DNA of 64,000 nt from NCBI GenBank assembly GCA_964017065.1, contig OZ024790.1, positions 3,802,458 to 3,866,457 on the forward strand, in the 5' to 3' direction. Positions within the stretch are counted from its first letter, which is position 1. Each line of letters starts with the position of its first letter. The DNA comes from Haliclona indistincta (lineage: Eukaryota; Porifera; Demospongiae; Haplosclerida; Chalinidae). This document shows positions 34,801 through 54,000 of this stretch, in pieces. The notes under the pieces are model-generated. The model was not told the origin of the DNA and did no database searches. It saw only the letters and a program-made list of their open reading frames with translations. A program made the position numbers and the translations under genes.

Positions 34801-36038
34801 GGAATTTAGACGCTGCACAAATGTTTTGTGAAGAACACGGCCATACTTCAGCGTTGGGAAAACACAGGCAATTTTAGCAAGAGTACGTCGCTAAACGGTT
34901 TTCCGTGTCTTATTTCACCTTGTTGGTACTCTGTCTCGTCTCCTACCGTTCATCCGTCATCACTTTCATGTCTGCTAGTGGCTTTCTGACTCAACAAGAA
35001 GTTCGTTTCTAGAACTCACTCACGCTCACAAGTGTACAAGCCTCACTGTGTTCTTATAATAACAACTTTATGGCTTGTTATGAATGCACTTTCACCAAGG
35101 GCACACTAAGCAAACTGTGGTCTATCTGTTCATGGAAGGACTCTATCTGTTCATGGAAGGACTCTATCTGTTCATGGATGGACTATAGACCCTTGGATCT
35201 AATAAATCTGATTGGTCAATAACATTGAGCTATACTCTAATATCAAGATAGCACACACTACTATCTACTATCACTACTATCTACTATCACTACTAGTACT
35301 ATGGGACGTAACCTTCATTAGTATCTAAAGAGACAATTATAGTTATAAATCTCTAGACAATGTTCTTACAACATAATATATAAAACTAGAGATGTGGGAA
35401 AATACAAGAGTGGGAGCTAGTTCACACCAAAATATCTACAAGGCAGATTATAATCATTAGCTAGGTTACTAACCCTGTGTCCCGATAGTTGTGTAGCGGT
35501 GTATCTCCTCATAGCTCGTCCCTTCTCTTCCTCCTGGTCTTCGTTCATTTGATCTGGCCGTACCCTCCACAGGTACACCAGATGATCTCTCGAACCAGCA
35601 GCAACCATCCTCCCAACACCCGATACATCATGGTGGATCAGATTGACACAGTCCAGTCCTCCACTAGACGCTGTTAGAAGAAAAAAGATCGTGTGATAGC
35701 GAAGTGATAAAATGCGGCAAATACAAAAGATAAATGTGAGAAAACGTTGCGTTACCGTTTAGAAACAAAGTTTTTAAACCTCCCTGGGTGTGATGGCGAG
35801 CTGAACCCACAAAATCACCGTCAACACACGCTTGTTGCACTCGACGTAATGTGTGAGGGAATGAACTGACGAGAGGATAACTGCCACATTTCGACTTGAA
35901 ACGATTCTTCCAGGCCCACTCCTCCAGCAGCAGGTCGTGAAACCGTTTGCAAACGAGAGAGATGTTCCTCAGGAGCGTTCTGGCGGGGAGGAAGGAGAAC
36001 ACCACCAATAGTAACTCGTCTGGAAGTTGTAAAAGCAT
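22884..36038 (-). CDS. FBXW9: F-box and WD40 repeat protein (FBXW9-like)
   Basis: Seven exons on the minus strand give 409 aa with all phases matching: 36038-35756, 35670-35474, 24144-24020, 23918-23669, 23445-23335, 23204-23013 and 22955-22884. Exon 1 is an F-box (LPDELLLVVFSFLPARTLL, then VCKRFHDLL), expected to bind SKP1. The rest are WD40 blades (AAGSRDHLVYLW, SGGWDAAVLAWD, SSSEDGVVAVWD, TGSKDKTVEMF, ASADRTVSLL), expected to bind a substrate of an SCF ubiquitin ligase. An acidic run (EEEEEE) lies in a loop. Intron 2 is 11.3 kb and contains two other genes. The 3' end converges on receptor copy C with only 164 bp between stops; the 5' end is head-to-head with CCDC93. The FBXW9 assignment rests on domain order and size; another FBXW family member is possible. 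Confidence 0.85.
24594..28394 (-). CDS. Beta-helix-like ectodomain, multi-TM protein 1
   Basis: Single-exon gene of 1266 aa. Signal peptide 1-19 (VFMLSAVLLSVSLA), then YYVSAHNGKDCPPDSDCHSL. Residues about 25-725 are a long Asn/Ser-rich region with parallel beta-helix character (repeats like VRISNTDG, IIESSSFHANKNM and ITNCHFFGNDGG) and many NxS/T sites. Residues 726-837 are Cys-rich (CPPGF, CECAPL, CGQCQPGLSLL). About 838-1175 hold some 8-9 hydrophobic helices. The cytoplasmic tail has VYGTI (YxxPhi type) and EREPLL (acidic di-leucine), both classic endocytic signals. I cannot name a family; proteins of this layout occur as lineage-expanded sets in early animals and protists (recollection, not checked). 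It lies wholly in FBXW9 intron 2 on the same strand, so it needs its own promoter. Confidence 0.85.
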   Translation of the reverse strand: MKTVSVFMLSAVLLSVSLAEEYPYYVSAHNGKDCPPDSDCHSLSYYLSDPELYFTSNTKITILEGKHLLDREEPIKINQVTGLALIGRGQWVRGSEETIMESTAVIYCTRGRGGFAFYNSSRIALVALSFVNCGARYYHAEVLKTHFYTTLLFSNCSAIITLTAVSIQNSTGHGLFIHNSRAGFFSQLSIAFSNIDRKSNTPQCNRLVNGGSVMMVYNNSNTSIQELIFKNSNFTDGCASNTHYGSVVLHARNCYSFDLSMKSVQVVQKAVHDSNGIVIRSSDSSVALLLMNSNVKGTAAGHGKGIWWSAGLTAVSEIIIENVSFIDNSGGQLFFEFHGGDISKFTIDNVLLLNRDVPVPDQYGVRISNTDGEIHSTQKIILRNINMTLGNAFLFGLSIEMNNLVPQNFASTDDIIIESSSFHANKNMKSVVKLVLNRQLKITNCHFFGNDGGSVVSLSTTEQLLLNNVIFNNNSKTAVTVWNGFLRFNGNNKILNNRATGIFLQGSSYIKLDDNSELIFLNNTGGTVGGAIHVNDMRTFQNDYCSILVSNDSQIIFSGNRAVEGGGDVYGARLVDCLDIDNNHVPRQGQPNETSWYFNIPQSHRMNYSNTDLLSSFASDPIMVCFCENDFPNCSKRFFSHESLFPGEEAKTEIATVGNYGGTSSGTVSIAVHNASLVRPYGPQGTTARCHKLHLLLNSSGPTSASVAITVNGGLPGWGVTLAVDIMECPPGFIKNEQSGRCECAPLLKNYSISCIASHNASYFSRSGSNWFAFLNTTNKTCLTVYTDCPFDYCNSSQVTFNILDPDDQCTGGREGILCGQCQPGLSLLLGSNRCASCSNVYLLLVLVFAVAGIVLVGVIMALNLTVSVGAVNGLLLYANMVKLNESVFFPNGRPPVVSQFISWLNLDFGIELCLFDGLDGYWKTWLQFIFPSYLFLLMGAIILGSHYSAKICRLCGSNAVPALATLFLMSYTKILQTVTNALTMSQLNCNDTLLKVWSVDGNIDYFSVKHLILVIFSGCVLIVGVAYPLLVLFAPLLERYSDKCIPSNWNPVSKMKPLLDAYGGPYKDRHRYWTGVTLLMRLLVTIVFSFTSGRLVFLNSVIISVIVLGFFFTWSFTKGVYKNLTLNILDSFFLFNLFILAISSLLFLYLKLELTQQVVTIISTSLSLLGLLAMVIQHVWLRIKRKWLNSRKTDSTYLQEVGQQNSNEGDKSNSPNKRSVSPPSHVYGTIRGERRFDLVLPDNSRNNNSSLAILREREPLLFNQD
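28395..29058. promoter_or_regulatory. Spacer between the two beta-helix genes
   Basis: These 664 bp should hold the promoter of gene 1 (near 28400-28500) and the 3' end of gene 2. I see no repeat family and no recognisable core-promoter motif. Confidence 0.35.
29059..32832 (-). CDS. Beta-helix-like ectodomain, multi-TM protein 2
   Basis: This is an intronless paralogue of the previous gene, about 1257 aa from the ATG at 32832 (MAVIVFMLVLFSTSAFA signal peptide). The frame is open for 39 nt further upstream but only from a TTG, so I reject that start. Same layout: YYVSAGNGKDC, beta-helix-like region, CPPGF/CECAPL/CGQCQPG Cys-rich region, 8-9 helices, tail with VYGTI and EREPLL. From about residue 530 to 1130 it is almost identical to gene 1, even at DNA level, while the N-terminal 500 residues and the last 100 are clearly diverged. 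One extra Asp (VFADVAGIV against VFAVAGIV) sits in the first helix. Tandem duplication followed by partial homogenisation is inferred. Confidence 0.85.
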   Translation of the reverse strand: MAVIVFMLVLFSTSAFAEDHQYYVSAGNGKDCPSDSKCHSLSYYLSNPELYFTSNTKITFLEGTHHFEKEEPIKAHQVTSLSLAGVDRWVHGPAEEKIIEPTAVIYCTKGRGGFAFYDSSQVTIFKLSFINCGALHSDVKILKDVIYASLLFIKTTFLDLTSISIQNSTGHGVLVYNCQLIIELTSIAYSNINRESLTCDGGLIKGSNLLIIYRDTDMLRMPTIRNSSFIDACGYGNLMVMVINCSQSIEMFLFSTVIVQTIRNAGDGIAIVSNNSWIELHMVNSTVKGSRQSTLLQNFPKALSVETFGSQAIITIDRVAFIGNSGGLSFAFHGGTVRFVLKNTVIFHRQVIVQKQSQYGVLLFFCENVKMKLELENITLSLNNAFEVGFLINVASMDKFFSGDVHIQDSLFIGNENMKSVISLHIAVNRQVRITNCHFINNYGGSIISASIMDKLLLGDVTFVNNSMTAVAVWNGVVQFSGSNKIQNNYKTGVYLQGSSYIKVNNNSELIFLNNSDSTVGGAIHVNDMRTFQNDYCSILVSNDSQIIFSGNRAVEGGGDVYGARLVDCLDIDNNHVPRQGQPNETSWYFNIPQSHRMNLSNTEALSSMSSDPIMVCFCENDFPNCSKRFFSHESLFPGEEAKTEIATVGNYGGTSSGTVSIAVHNASLVRPYGPQGTTARCHKLHLLLNSSGPTSASVAITVNGGLPGWGVTLAVDIMECPPGFIKNEQSGRCECAPLLKNYSISCIASHNASYFRRSGNNWFGFLNTTNRTCLTVYTDCPFDYCNSSQVTFNILDPDDQCTGGREGILCGQCQPGLSLLLGSNRCASCSNVYLLLVSVFADVAGIVLVGVIMALNLTVSVGAVNGLLLYANMVKLNESVFLPNGRPPVVSQFISWLNLDFGIELCLFDGLVGFWKTWLGFVFPSYLFLLMGAIILGSHYSAKICRLCGSNAVPALATLFLMSYTKILQTVTNALAMSQLNCNGTLLKVWSVDGNIGYFSVQHLILVIFSGCVLIVGVAYPLLVLFAPLLERYSDKCIPSNWNPVSKMKPLLDAYGGPYKDRHRYWTGVTLLIRLLVVIVFSFTSGRLVFLNSVIIAVIVQGFFFTWSFTRGVYRSITLNILDSLFLLNLFVLAISSLLFLYLKFSLAQEIATIVSSYLSLFGLLAIVVQRVWFRINQKWQSSKISRSTILREVTISSCDSDRADSPNKLSVSPPSHVYGTIRGEHQFDLHLPDNSRNINSSCAILREREPLLFST
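33150..33560 (+). mobile_element. Copia-type retrotransposon remnant (RNase H end)
   Basis: The piece ALSTAEAEYLALSSAAQEVMW is the classic Ty1/copia RNase H signature, followed in other frames by remnants of the usual C-terminal part (MLADLFAKGPAQERFCK). Several frameshifts are present and no LTRs were recognised. It is an old, inactive fragment in FBXW9 intron 2. Confidence 0.85.
33561..35473. other. Intron sequence with no recognised gene
   Basis: This is the proximal part of FBXW9 intron 2. A 25-bp unit (CTATCTGTTCATGGAAGGA and flank) is repeated three times at 35123-35185, and a short CTATCACTA repeat lies near 35265-35300. I see nothing else that I can name. Confidence 0.5.
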
Positions 36039-36410
36039 GCTTGGGTTTGCAATCTAGGCGGGGTCGACCACGCCCGATTAATGATTGATGATGACGAAAG
36101 CAACTGCATGAACTGTTGAAACGTTCATAATCCGGCTTCGTATGCAAACCATTCCATTTCACTTAGTTTAGTTGACTAACTGTCTCCTGATATTATTGCT
36201 ATGTAAGCTTATCAATGATGCTCTTGACGCTAGCTTTGCTTTGCTTTAATCTTCAAGAAAGATCACACCTGGGTCATCGGTTGGTAGCAGCAACCAATAA
36301 CTACGTGTGACGACATAATTATGACATCACTTAAGTTACTTAACTTTTATAACTAGCCACACCCATTCGTTGGAGCAGAGATTAACCTCGGAGTTCACGT
36401 TGTTCTCGAC
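36039..36410. promoter_or_regulatory. Bidirectional promoter FBXW9/CCDC93
   Basis: 372 bp separate two divergent start codons (FBXW9 at 36038, CCDC93 at 36411). Both promoters must lie here or overlap first exons. No TATA box is evident. Head-to-head housekeeping pairs commonly share a promoter; that it does so here is inference. Confidence 0.6.
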
Positions 36411-44752
<8,342 letters not shown>

Positions 44753-45051
44753 TGGGGAAATTATCGATTTGACTGTTTTCTATTCTGAACTGTTTACTGC
44801 ACAGTACTAAGCATTGTGTGTATAAGCAAGCCGTATACTGTGTGTCCTAGTGTAGGCGAGTGTGTGTACGTGTGTTGTGTACATTTCTATTTGTTGTATA
44901 ATCTAAGAACAACAACAACAACGCGGTCGAATACACTGTACTGACGCCCGCTCGCTCGCAGGGAAAGTTTTTGAACGCGTCACATGCAGTAGTCAACGGC
45001 GCTTGGACTTGCTGCTAGCTCTACTAGTCTACCTAGCCGGGCGCTATCACG

Positions 45052-48000
45052 ATGGCGACTGCAGTACTTTGTCAAACGTTGCTGATAGTTTCCACGGCTC
45101 TGCTGTCCTGCAACTGTCAAAATTCTACCGCGACAATGGATGAAGGATCGGGGTCAGGGTCGAACATGACGTCTAGCTCTACTGTGTCAAGCACTCCTGT
45201 CCCGACAAACACGTCGAGCACTCCTGTCCCGACAAACACGTTAAACTCGACGAACACTGCTGCTGCGCCTACAGTAATGTCGACTTCAACAATGCTGTCT
45301 CCCAATAATACTAGTATGGTAACAACCACTGCTTCTGATGACGGCAGTGGCGGGGACTCTACTAGCATGTTAGAGCCTTCCTCGACAATGTCTTCTATTT
45401 CAACACAAGCACCTGATGTAACCTCATCAACAGTCTCAGATTCAACAACAGTTATTCCCTCAACCGCTCCATCTGATACTCCTTCAATTACCCCGATTCC
45501 AGTACCCTCCACTACTCCACCTGTTGAACCTCCAACCATACCACCCTCATCCACAGCTTCTCCTCCACCTACTACTACATCAGTAGCCATGTCCACCACT
45601 CCTAGTAGTGCAGTACCAGCAGCACCAGTTATGTCACCAGCTGGAATAATAGCTGGCATACTAGTAGTAATAGTCGCTGTTGCTGGGATAATTGTCGTTC
45701 TTATACTAGTAATGGTGTTTTTGATGAGGTTGGCACAATTACATTTAATTTTCTCACTCTTTCCATCCATCCACCCATCTCTCTCCCTCCCTCCCTCCCC
45801 TCCCTCCCTCCCTCCCTCTCTCTCCACCTCCCCCTCTCTCTCCCTCCTATCTCTCATCAGGCGAAGGAAGAGCAAGCGTTCATACGAACTAGACCATCTC
45901 TTAGAAGGAACGGATGGAACTGAATTAAAAGAGCTTTCCTTTAAACCATCCTGCAAAGTGAATCTTGATGCTTTGTTTGCGCGTGAGTATTGACAAAAAA
46001 CACTGAACTGTTTTAGCCGTTGTGTACATAGTTCGGTTGTGTTGCATACTTTAGCGCAAGTGTGTTTACCGAAGGCTTCATATGGTATTAAAAGCAAAGT
46101 AGCCGTATGTCATTACGCCCCCATAAACACACAATCTCAAAGAGAGATTGGTGTTGTGCGTTTTGCTGACAAGCACCTAACTCGGTGTAGCAGCATTTTT
46201 CTTTCNNNNNNNNNNNNNNNNNNNNNNNNNNNNNNNNNNNNNNNNNNNNNNNNNNNNNNNNNNNNNNNNNNNNNNNNNNNNNNNNNNNNNNNNNNNNNNN
46301 NNNNNNNNNNNNNNNNNNNNNNNNNNNNNNNNNNNNNNNNNNNNNNNNNNNNNNNNNNNNNNNNNNNNNNNNNNNNNNNNNNNNNNNNNNNNNNNNNNNN
46401 NNNNNCCTCTCTCCCTCTCCGCCCATCTCTCTCTCCCTCCCCCCTCTCTCTCTCCTTCTCTCTCTCTCCTTCTCTCTCTCTCTCTCTTTCTCTCTCTATC
46501 TCTCATTCTCAGACTGTTCAAGAGAATGATTCGGAAGATTTTCCAATCATAGCAGCTAAAACATCAGCCAACTTTGACAAAAATCGATACATCAACATAC
46601 TACCCTGTTAGTAGACATATACACATACACTCACTCACACACTCATTCACTCTCTGTCTCACTCACTCACTCACTCACTCACTCACTCACTCACTCACTC
46701 ACTCACACACTCATTCACTCACTCACCCACTCGCTCACTCACATGTTCACTTTCTGTCTCACTCACTCACTCACACACTCATTCACCTACTCACCCACCC
46801 ACCCACTCACCCACTCACTCGCTCACCAGTGGAACAGTGAATTTTATGAGCAATAGGGTATCCACATACAAGCCTGCACGAAGCGTCTTTATAATGTGGT
46901 CTCCATATTTCAGAGTGTTAGTGTGTACTAGTTATTATTGTGTAGTACTAGTATGGTCAACATGAATGTAGTGATAAGCAAACTGACCCACTCAACCTGT
47001 AGGCAGTACATACACAGTGCCTTAAGATTGTATGCATACTAGAATAAGCCGCCTACCAACAACACACAATACCTATACACCTGCACACACACAATCCTAG
47101 TTGTGTCAACTCGATTATTTTAATTCACAGATGATCAGACCAGAGTGATGCTGGTTGAACTGCCCCGGATGCCTGCCTCCAATTATATCAACGCTAACTA
47201 CATAGCGGTGAGTGGTGTATATTCATAAAATACCACAACATTGACCAATACACGATGATACTGAAACTGGAAGGGCACCAAGCACTTTTTTGTTAGATAC
47301 TGTAGCCCTAGAAGTTCTCTAAAGAAACATTATGTTTCACAACAAACAGGAAAACCGTTTTCAGCTGGTCCCATTGTGATTTTGGCGATACTACCGTATA
47401 GCCGTTTTTTTTCGCTGGTCAAATATTTCGTTAGCCAAATTTTGGCTGGGTCTAATTTTCGTCACAGAGCCACGTCACAGAACTTTTTAAATAGGCAAAA
47501 AGAGTTTTCGAAACCTAATTTTCGACCCGCACCAGCCGTTCGAAAATTAAATCCACATGAAAATAACCAGCTATACGGTATAACTCATTGTGATGACATC
47601 ACCAAATAATCATATTGCTGAATATTTAAGTCATTCTCTGAATAATCGTACTAGTACATTGCATTTCTCGATAATCGTAAAAAGTGCTCTTTAGTATGCG
47701 TATCTCGCGTATAAGCGCATCTTATTTAATATATTATGCACCTGATACGATATTTATTAGCTATTATAACTTAATTGATACAAAATCCTACAATTACTAT
47801 CTCCACATACTAGTTTAATCTATAGTATATTTGACTTCCTGTTTCGTATGTACAGCTAGCTGTTGCTGTCCTATGTAGTAGTGTACATCCTTAGTGAATA
47901 TAACTCACTCATTGCAGGGTTACAACAGCAAGACAGAATACATAGCTACACAAGGTGATCTACCCTATTACTAGCAGCACTTTCATTTCCTTGTTTGTAC

Positions 48001-51000
48001 TTCCTGATATTGTAATAACATCTCTTTCCTTCATATCCACCCCTCAGGCCCCATAGCTACCACCATCCCTGACTTCTGGCGCATGATTTGGGAGCAAGGC
48101 ACACGCAATATCGTCATGGTTACCAATCCAGTGGAGGGTGGAATAGTGAGTAAAATTATAACTATACTATACACAAAATTGAGCTTTTTTTGAATTTGTT
48201 CAACTAAAAATGCCCTTGATATCTAGTACCGTTTTTGGGCATCAAAATTTTCAAACTGTGACTACCTGCCGATACATTTTGCATAAATTTTGTCAAAATT
48301 TGATACTGGTGGATTTAATTTGGTAGTTTGGTGAGTTCAATTTGATTTCATGAAACCACCAGTAGTAAACTTGTTTCCTACTTACATACTCAGTGTTCTC
48401 TCTCTTTCTTTCTCCCTCACAGACCAAGTGTGAGGTGTATTGGCCTCGCGACGGCACAGCACAGAAGTATGGTGTCGTATCGGTCACAAATACACAAGAG
48501 ACAGTCATCCCAACGTGCACCGTTAGGAAATTCACTCTCTCAGTCGCTCACAACACAAAAGACGTTAGTAATAATTATGGATAATAATAATAGTAGCATA
48601 CAAGATCCTGGATAGCAGTATATAGTTATTTTGTCATATTAATAATGTACCTGGACTTGTACATGAAAGCACTTTAAACCATTATAGTTCTGATTTTACT
48701 TAGCCTGAAATACAATACTGTGCGGCAGCAATACAGTGCAGGTTGCAGGGGCGTAGGCAGGGGGGGCCAGGGGGGCAATTGCCCCCCCCTTTCAACTGCC
48801 CCCTCTTATCAAAAATCCTGCCTACGCCCCTGGGTTGAATAAGATCAAGTACAGTAGCCTAACGTACACATTGTGACTGGTTTGTGTTGTAATGGATTGT
48901 AACATTTCTCTCTTCTCTTCACAGCAAAAGCAACGCCAAGTTATGACTCGTGAAGTGAACCAGTTTTGTTACACCGGCTGGCCTGATATGGGAGTGCCTG
49001 AGGACGCCAGCACGATGCTCAAATTCGTCCACAGAGTCCGTTCATCTGCACAGAGTGATGACGGTCCAATCGTTGTTCACTGCAGGTAACATATATCCCG
49101 TGTGTGAGATAGTTTAGAGTTGAACAAGGAAATTATACAATAATACACATGTAGATATTGTTGGGACAAAATGTGTGTCCTTTTTAGAGAGATTTAGACT
49201 GTCTTGTTACAAGCTGATATTATAGCACTGAGAAGTGAAGGTTGTTGTGTACAGTATAAAGCAAGATTCACTCAATCAGGACTAGTGTCTGCTATAGAGC
49301 AGTAACTAAGGGTGATTCGCTTCATTTTCATTCTGAATGTGCTATAGTAACAGTGACCTAGCTGCTTGCTGTTTCAATGTTTCTTAAATACAAATGTGAT
49401 ACATGTAGAGACTTTCCTCTGAATTAAACCACAATTTATAGTCAATGAAGGTCTCTGTATCATTCGTGTATTATGGTATCATTATATTAATGTTATTGTT
49501 GTTGTCAACACAAGCTTACAAGAACTCACAACATACTGTGCTATGCTACTTTAACTTGTTATTCGTTTCAGACTTTATTAGCTTCAATGTAGGCTTGAGG
49601 TAGAACTAACTGGCTATTGTAAGCAGGCTGGGACACACCAGTAGTGTAGGTGGATTTTTTAATTAGGGCAGCAACTGTTTGTATTGTGGTTTGTACCTTG
49701 TCACACATGCAAACAAATTCATCTACAGCTGGGAAAGAGTGGGTCACTGTGCCCCCCACCCCACCCGCCCATCCACCTACGCCTTGCAGGTTCCACTGTA
49801 TGGTTTGGTCCCTAGCTAGCTGGCTGTATAAGCAGACAGGTTACACTGTACTGTTTGGTCCCTAGCTAGCTGGCTGTTATAAGCAGACAGTGATCACTAT
49901 AGACAGGTTTCACTGTACTGTTTAGTCCCTAGCTAGCTGGCTGTATAAGCAGGCAGTGACCACTATAGACAGGTTTCACTGTACTGTTTGGTCCCTAGCT
50001 AGCTGGCTGTTATAAGCAGACAGTGACCACTATAGACAGGTTCACTATTAGCTAACTGGGTGAGACAAACAGCTAGTTCATACTTGTTCTTTTTTCACTC
50101 AGTGCTGGTGTGGGCCGTACTGGTACCTATATATCAATCGATGTCCAGTTGCAGAGAATGAGACAAGAAGGCGATGTAAATGTGCAGCAGTTTGTAATGC
50201 AGATGAGGGCACAGCGCTCCTCCATGGTACAAACTGAGGTATGTCAAAAATTATATCATGCTAGTTATAATTTATTCAGTAAAAATTTGGCAAAGTTTCA
50301 GACGGGTAGTTCATGGGATTGTAGAATGTACAGTTTTCATGCATAGTCATACTGTAGATATATTATACACAAAACTCTCATGGGTAAAGTTGATCTAAAT
50401 ATTTGTTTTCCATACGGTACCTAATCCATTGATTTCAAAGCAGACTTGTGTATTATGTGTTATATTGTGTCACGGATGTTTTCAGTATTGATGGTCGAGA
50501 TAAGTAAACTGTATATTTGTGGTTTAGCATAACTGAACTTTCTAGTTACCAAAGTGTTGAATATTTTGTGACTGTGTTAGTTTCAATGTTTTTCAACTCG
50601 AGCAAAACATGTATGATGTAGCTGTGTTGTGAGAAGTGTCAAGCTGCGAGATAGCTGTTGCTACAACTGCTATTTATTGTCACAGATAGTGGATTCAGAT
50701 TGTCTTACACTTCTTGATGCAGTAATACCTCAGAGGGTGATAGACAGGTTTGAAGTGTAGTTCGTACTTTGGTAGGAGAAATTTCAGCGAGTTTGATGAA
50801 TTTTTGATATCTCGCCCAAAACTTTTTAAATTCACAAAATCACGAATTTCAGAAATTTTGGATTTTTAGGACTTAGTGCATTTATAGAGATTGTCAGAAA
50901 AAAAGTAATTTTGTCAATTTGCGGGCTATAATAAGGATTGTGTGCTTGACTACTTGACTTGTACTATAATTCAGTTTTTTTATTATTTGGCGTAAGTCAG

Positions 51001-54000
51001 CAAAAATGCCAAAAAGAAGTATGCATCCCAAAATAACAAAAAATTACACTAAAATTATAAGTACGGTAACATACAGCACAAAAATTAGGTACATTTAGGT
51101 TTGATACAGTTGCTTTACAATAGATGTTTCTTTCCCAATAGCCCCAGTACATGTTCATATACAAGGCTATACTGTACGCCTACATGTACGGCATCACTGA
51201 GCTTAAGAAAGACGAGCTCAAGAAACACGTCGAGAAGCTACAGCTGGCGTTCCCCAACACAGAGGATAGTCGACTGGACATAGAATACTGTGTGAGTTCC
51301 TCTCTTGACTTATGTTACCATAATTATTTTCAGTCAAATCTAAATAATTATATTTGAAGAGGAGCAACATTTTCATAACCAAGTCGAACCGTACTTTGTC
51401 AATAACTACATGTACAAAAACTCATTTGCACACATGAGTAGCCGGCTAGCCGCCATCTTAATTTGAGGTCATCCCTACAAATCATTGCCGTTCGGCAATG
51501 ATAATTATAGTCATACTGTGTCGCATAAAAAATATTATTAATTTTAAAGATCATGTGGGTGTGGTACATGTATCATGTGAGCTTTAGCTACAGCATACAA
51601 AATGTGGAACAAATTTCATTTTTGATCATACAGTGTATTAGAGTAGAGCGCAGCTTTGATTAGGCAGGTTTTGTTTTTCAAACTGAAACTTACAAATTTT
51701 ACTGCTAGTTTTTTTTTGTTCTTTTTTGTGTTTTTTTTTCGTTGTTTGGTTCTGCTATTTTTTTGTGTATTGCTCTTATCTTATTTTCGGTTTCATTTAT
51801 TATTATTGTTTTTTTTTTATTCCCCTACACCTTAGTGTTACTGTTGTCACTTAGGAAATTGTTTTAGTTTAAAGATAGTCATTGTTCGCCTATCTTGCAG
51901 GGAGCTGTTGATGTGCCAGACCCTGATGAAGAAGACATGTCAGTAGCTCATGATCCAGCGAATGCTGACAAGAACAGAAATACCAGCTTCCTACCATGTG
52001 AGCTAAAGTAACTGCACTCGAAAATAGTCTTGGTTCACAAGATGTGGGTGGGTAACACACCGCTTTCATTGAATACATTTAACCCTTTAATTACTAATTA
52101 TCTTGCTGAAATTTTAACCTCGTAAATGCTGACCACTTCTATCGTGAATATCTCGTGTGTCTTTTGTGCTGCTGGTCTCAAATTTGCGTCCTTTACGCCA
52201 GCGAGTAGCCGCAATTGCCCACACTCAAGTCGGTCGATATGCCCCTCCCACTTCGAAAGTGAAGTCGATAAAGTGCAGCGACCTCGTCAAATTTTGCTCA
52301 AAGTTAGTACTTTGGGGCTGGGTGCTGAAAAGTACATAAAAACAGCAGTGGTTTTGGTGAGTGTAAAATGTAGCCCAAATTATAGAGAATGCGCAAAAAT
52401 GTGTTTTCCGAGCAGCCATTTTGTTTTCCTTACAATGTTGTGAAATTGGCATTGAAGCCATAGAAATGCCGGCGCCAATACGTTTAGCGCAGGGGGCGCG
52501 CCGAAAACCAGTCAATTTTTTGCGGTTATTTGTATTCTTCAATTTGGCTTAATTTTGGGATATTTTAGCACTTTTTCATAAAGTTATGCTGTCTGAAGCG
52601 TGTATGACGCCAAATGGCGTCATTGGGGCTTAAAGGGTTAACAAGCTCAAACTGCAAAATTATAGTACTGTAGAAGATTATATCGTCTGGATCGTGATGT
52701 GCTAGTCTCGATCACCTATCGCAGACCGTATTCACACCCATGTAGCGCAGAATGATCATTGACTAAATTTCATTGCATACTCAGACAATGAACGCGTGGT
52801 TTAATTCAAATCATATTGTTTATGTGAATAAATTGGGTCTATGGTCAAAGGCCTGAGAAACTTTACCATGGCTTTGATGTTCGGTACATGTTTATTCAGA
52901 CTAAGTAGTAGCAAAAATCTTTACCTTGCTCTCCATCGATGATGCCCTCAAAATCAACGGTCAATAGTAGTTCAGGTTTCCGTACTGAATTACGTTTGGT
53001 TGTCAAAGCTCACATCGGTAATACAAATTCAAATCGACTTAGATGCTAGCAATAGGCCTCTACTATGTGCCTCTACAGGAGCTCATTATGTTGCTCTCTC
53101 ACTATGTGCTTATCCTGTAGCGTCAATTGAATGTGTACAGAGGTTTTACATGTAATACTTCTTGCAAGGAAGATTTGAGTGTAAAGCGTCATACACCTTG
53201 CAGTCGCTAATGTGTCAAGTTTCTGATATTAAATTTTATTCACACAGTGGGGCATGATCAAAGACTTAATGCGATTTTAATGCATTAGTGCTCCATGCTT
53301 TACAGTCTATGGTTTGTGCTTTACCCTTACAAGAAGTAATAAAACCGGTGTATCGTGACTTTTAGGCTTAGACAATCGTCATTTGAGTGAAAATGTGTGT
53401 AAAATTGATCCTTGTCACATGTGCTGTAGTATCAGTGATCTCACTGCAATGTTCTCTTTCTATAGTTAATGAAAATCGGCTGACACTGAGTGATCCAGAG
53501 TCTACTGGGAAGGATTATATCAACGCCAGCTTTGTCGGGGTAAGAACACACTCACTCAGAGGCTCTCTCTTATAATATCTGCATGTCTAGGCAAATCCTG
53601 TTTTGAAATCGAAAAAAAAATTGACAACAGAACTTTTGAACTTCAGAATAGAGTGCCAGTGATATGTGATAGTTACTGGCGACGTTACCAAAACCTTATG
53701 TAATAGTTATATCACCCTGTATACTCGTGACTATAAACCGGATAATTTCATGAGTATACAGGTGATACAACTGATTTAGCTTCCATGTCGTAATCACATG
53801 GCACTTAGTGCGTTTTAAACCACGGGCGGCATTTGATACACCCACGCAACGGAATTAAAAGTAGTATCAGGAGTCGTATAATAGCTAGGTGAACACAATA
53901 ATTTATAGAAGCCCATAAACTTTTCTTTACAGTGGAACCTCTCTTAACGGACACTCACAATAAGCTGACACCTCCATATAGCAGACAATTTGCTGATGTA

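Noticed and set aside
45117..46097. Minus-strand 326-aa frame opposite the phosphatase first exon
   Set aside because: It is the antisense shadow of the Ser/Thr-rich mucin exon; no domain, and the plus strand has signal peptide, membrane helix and splice sites.
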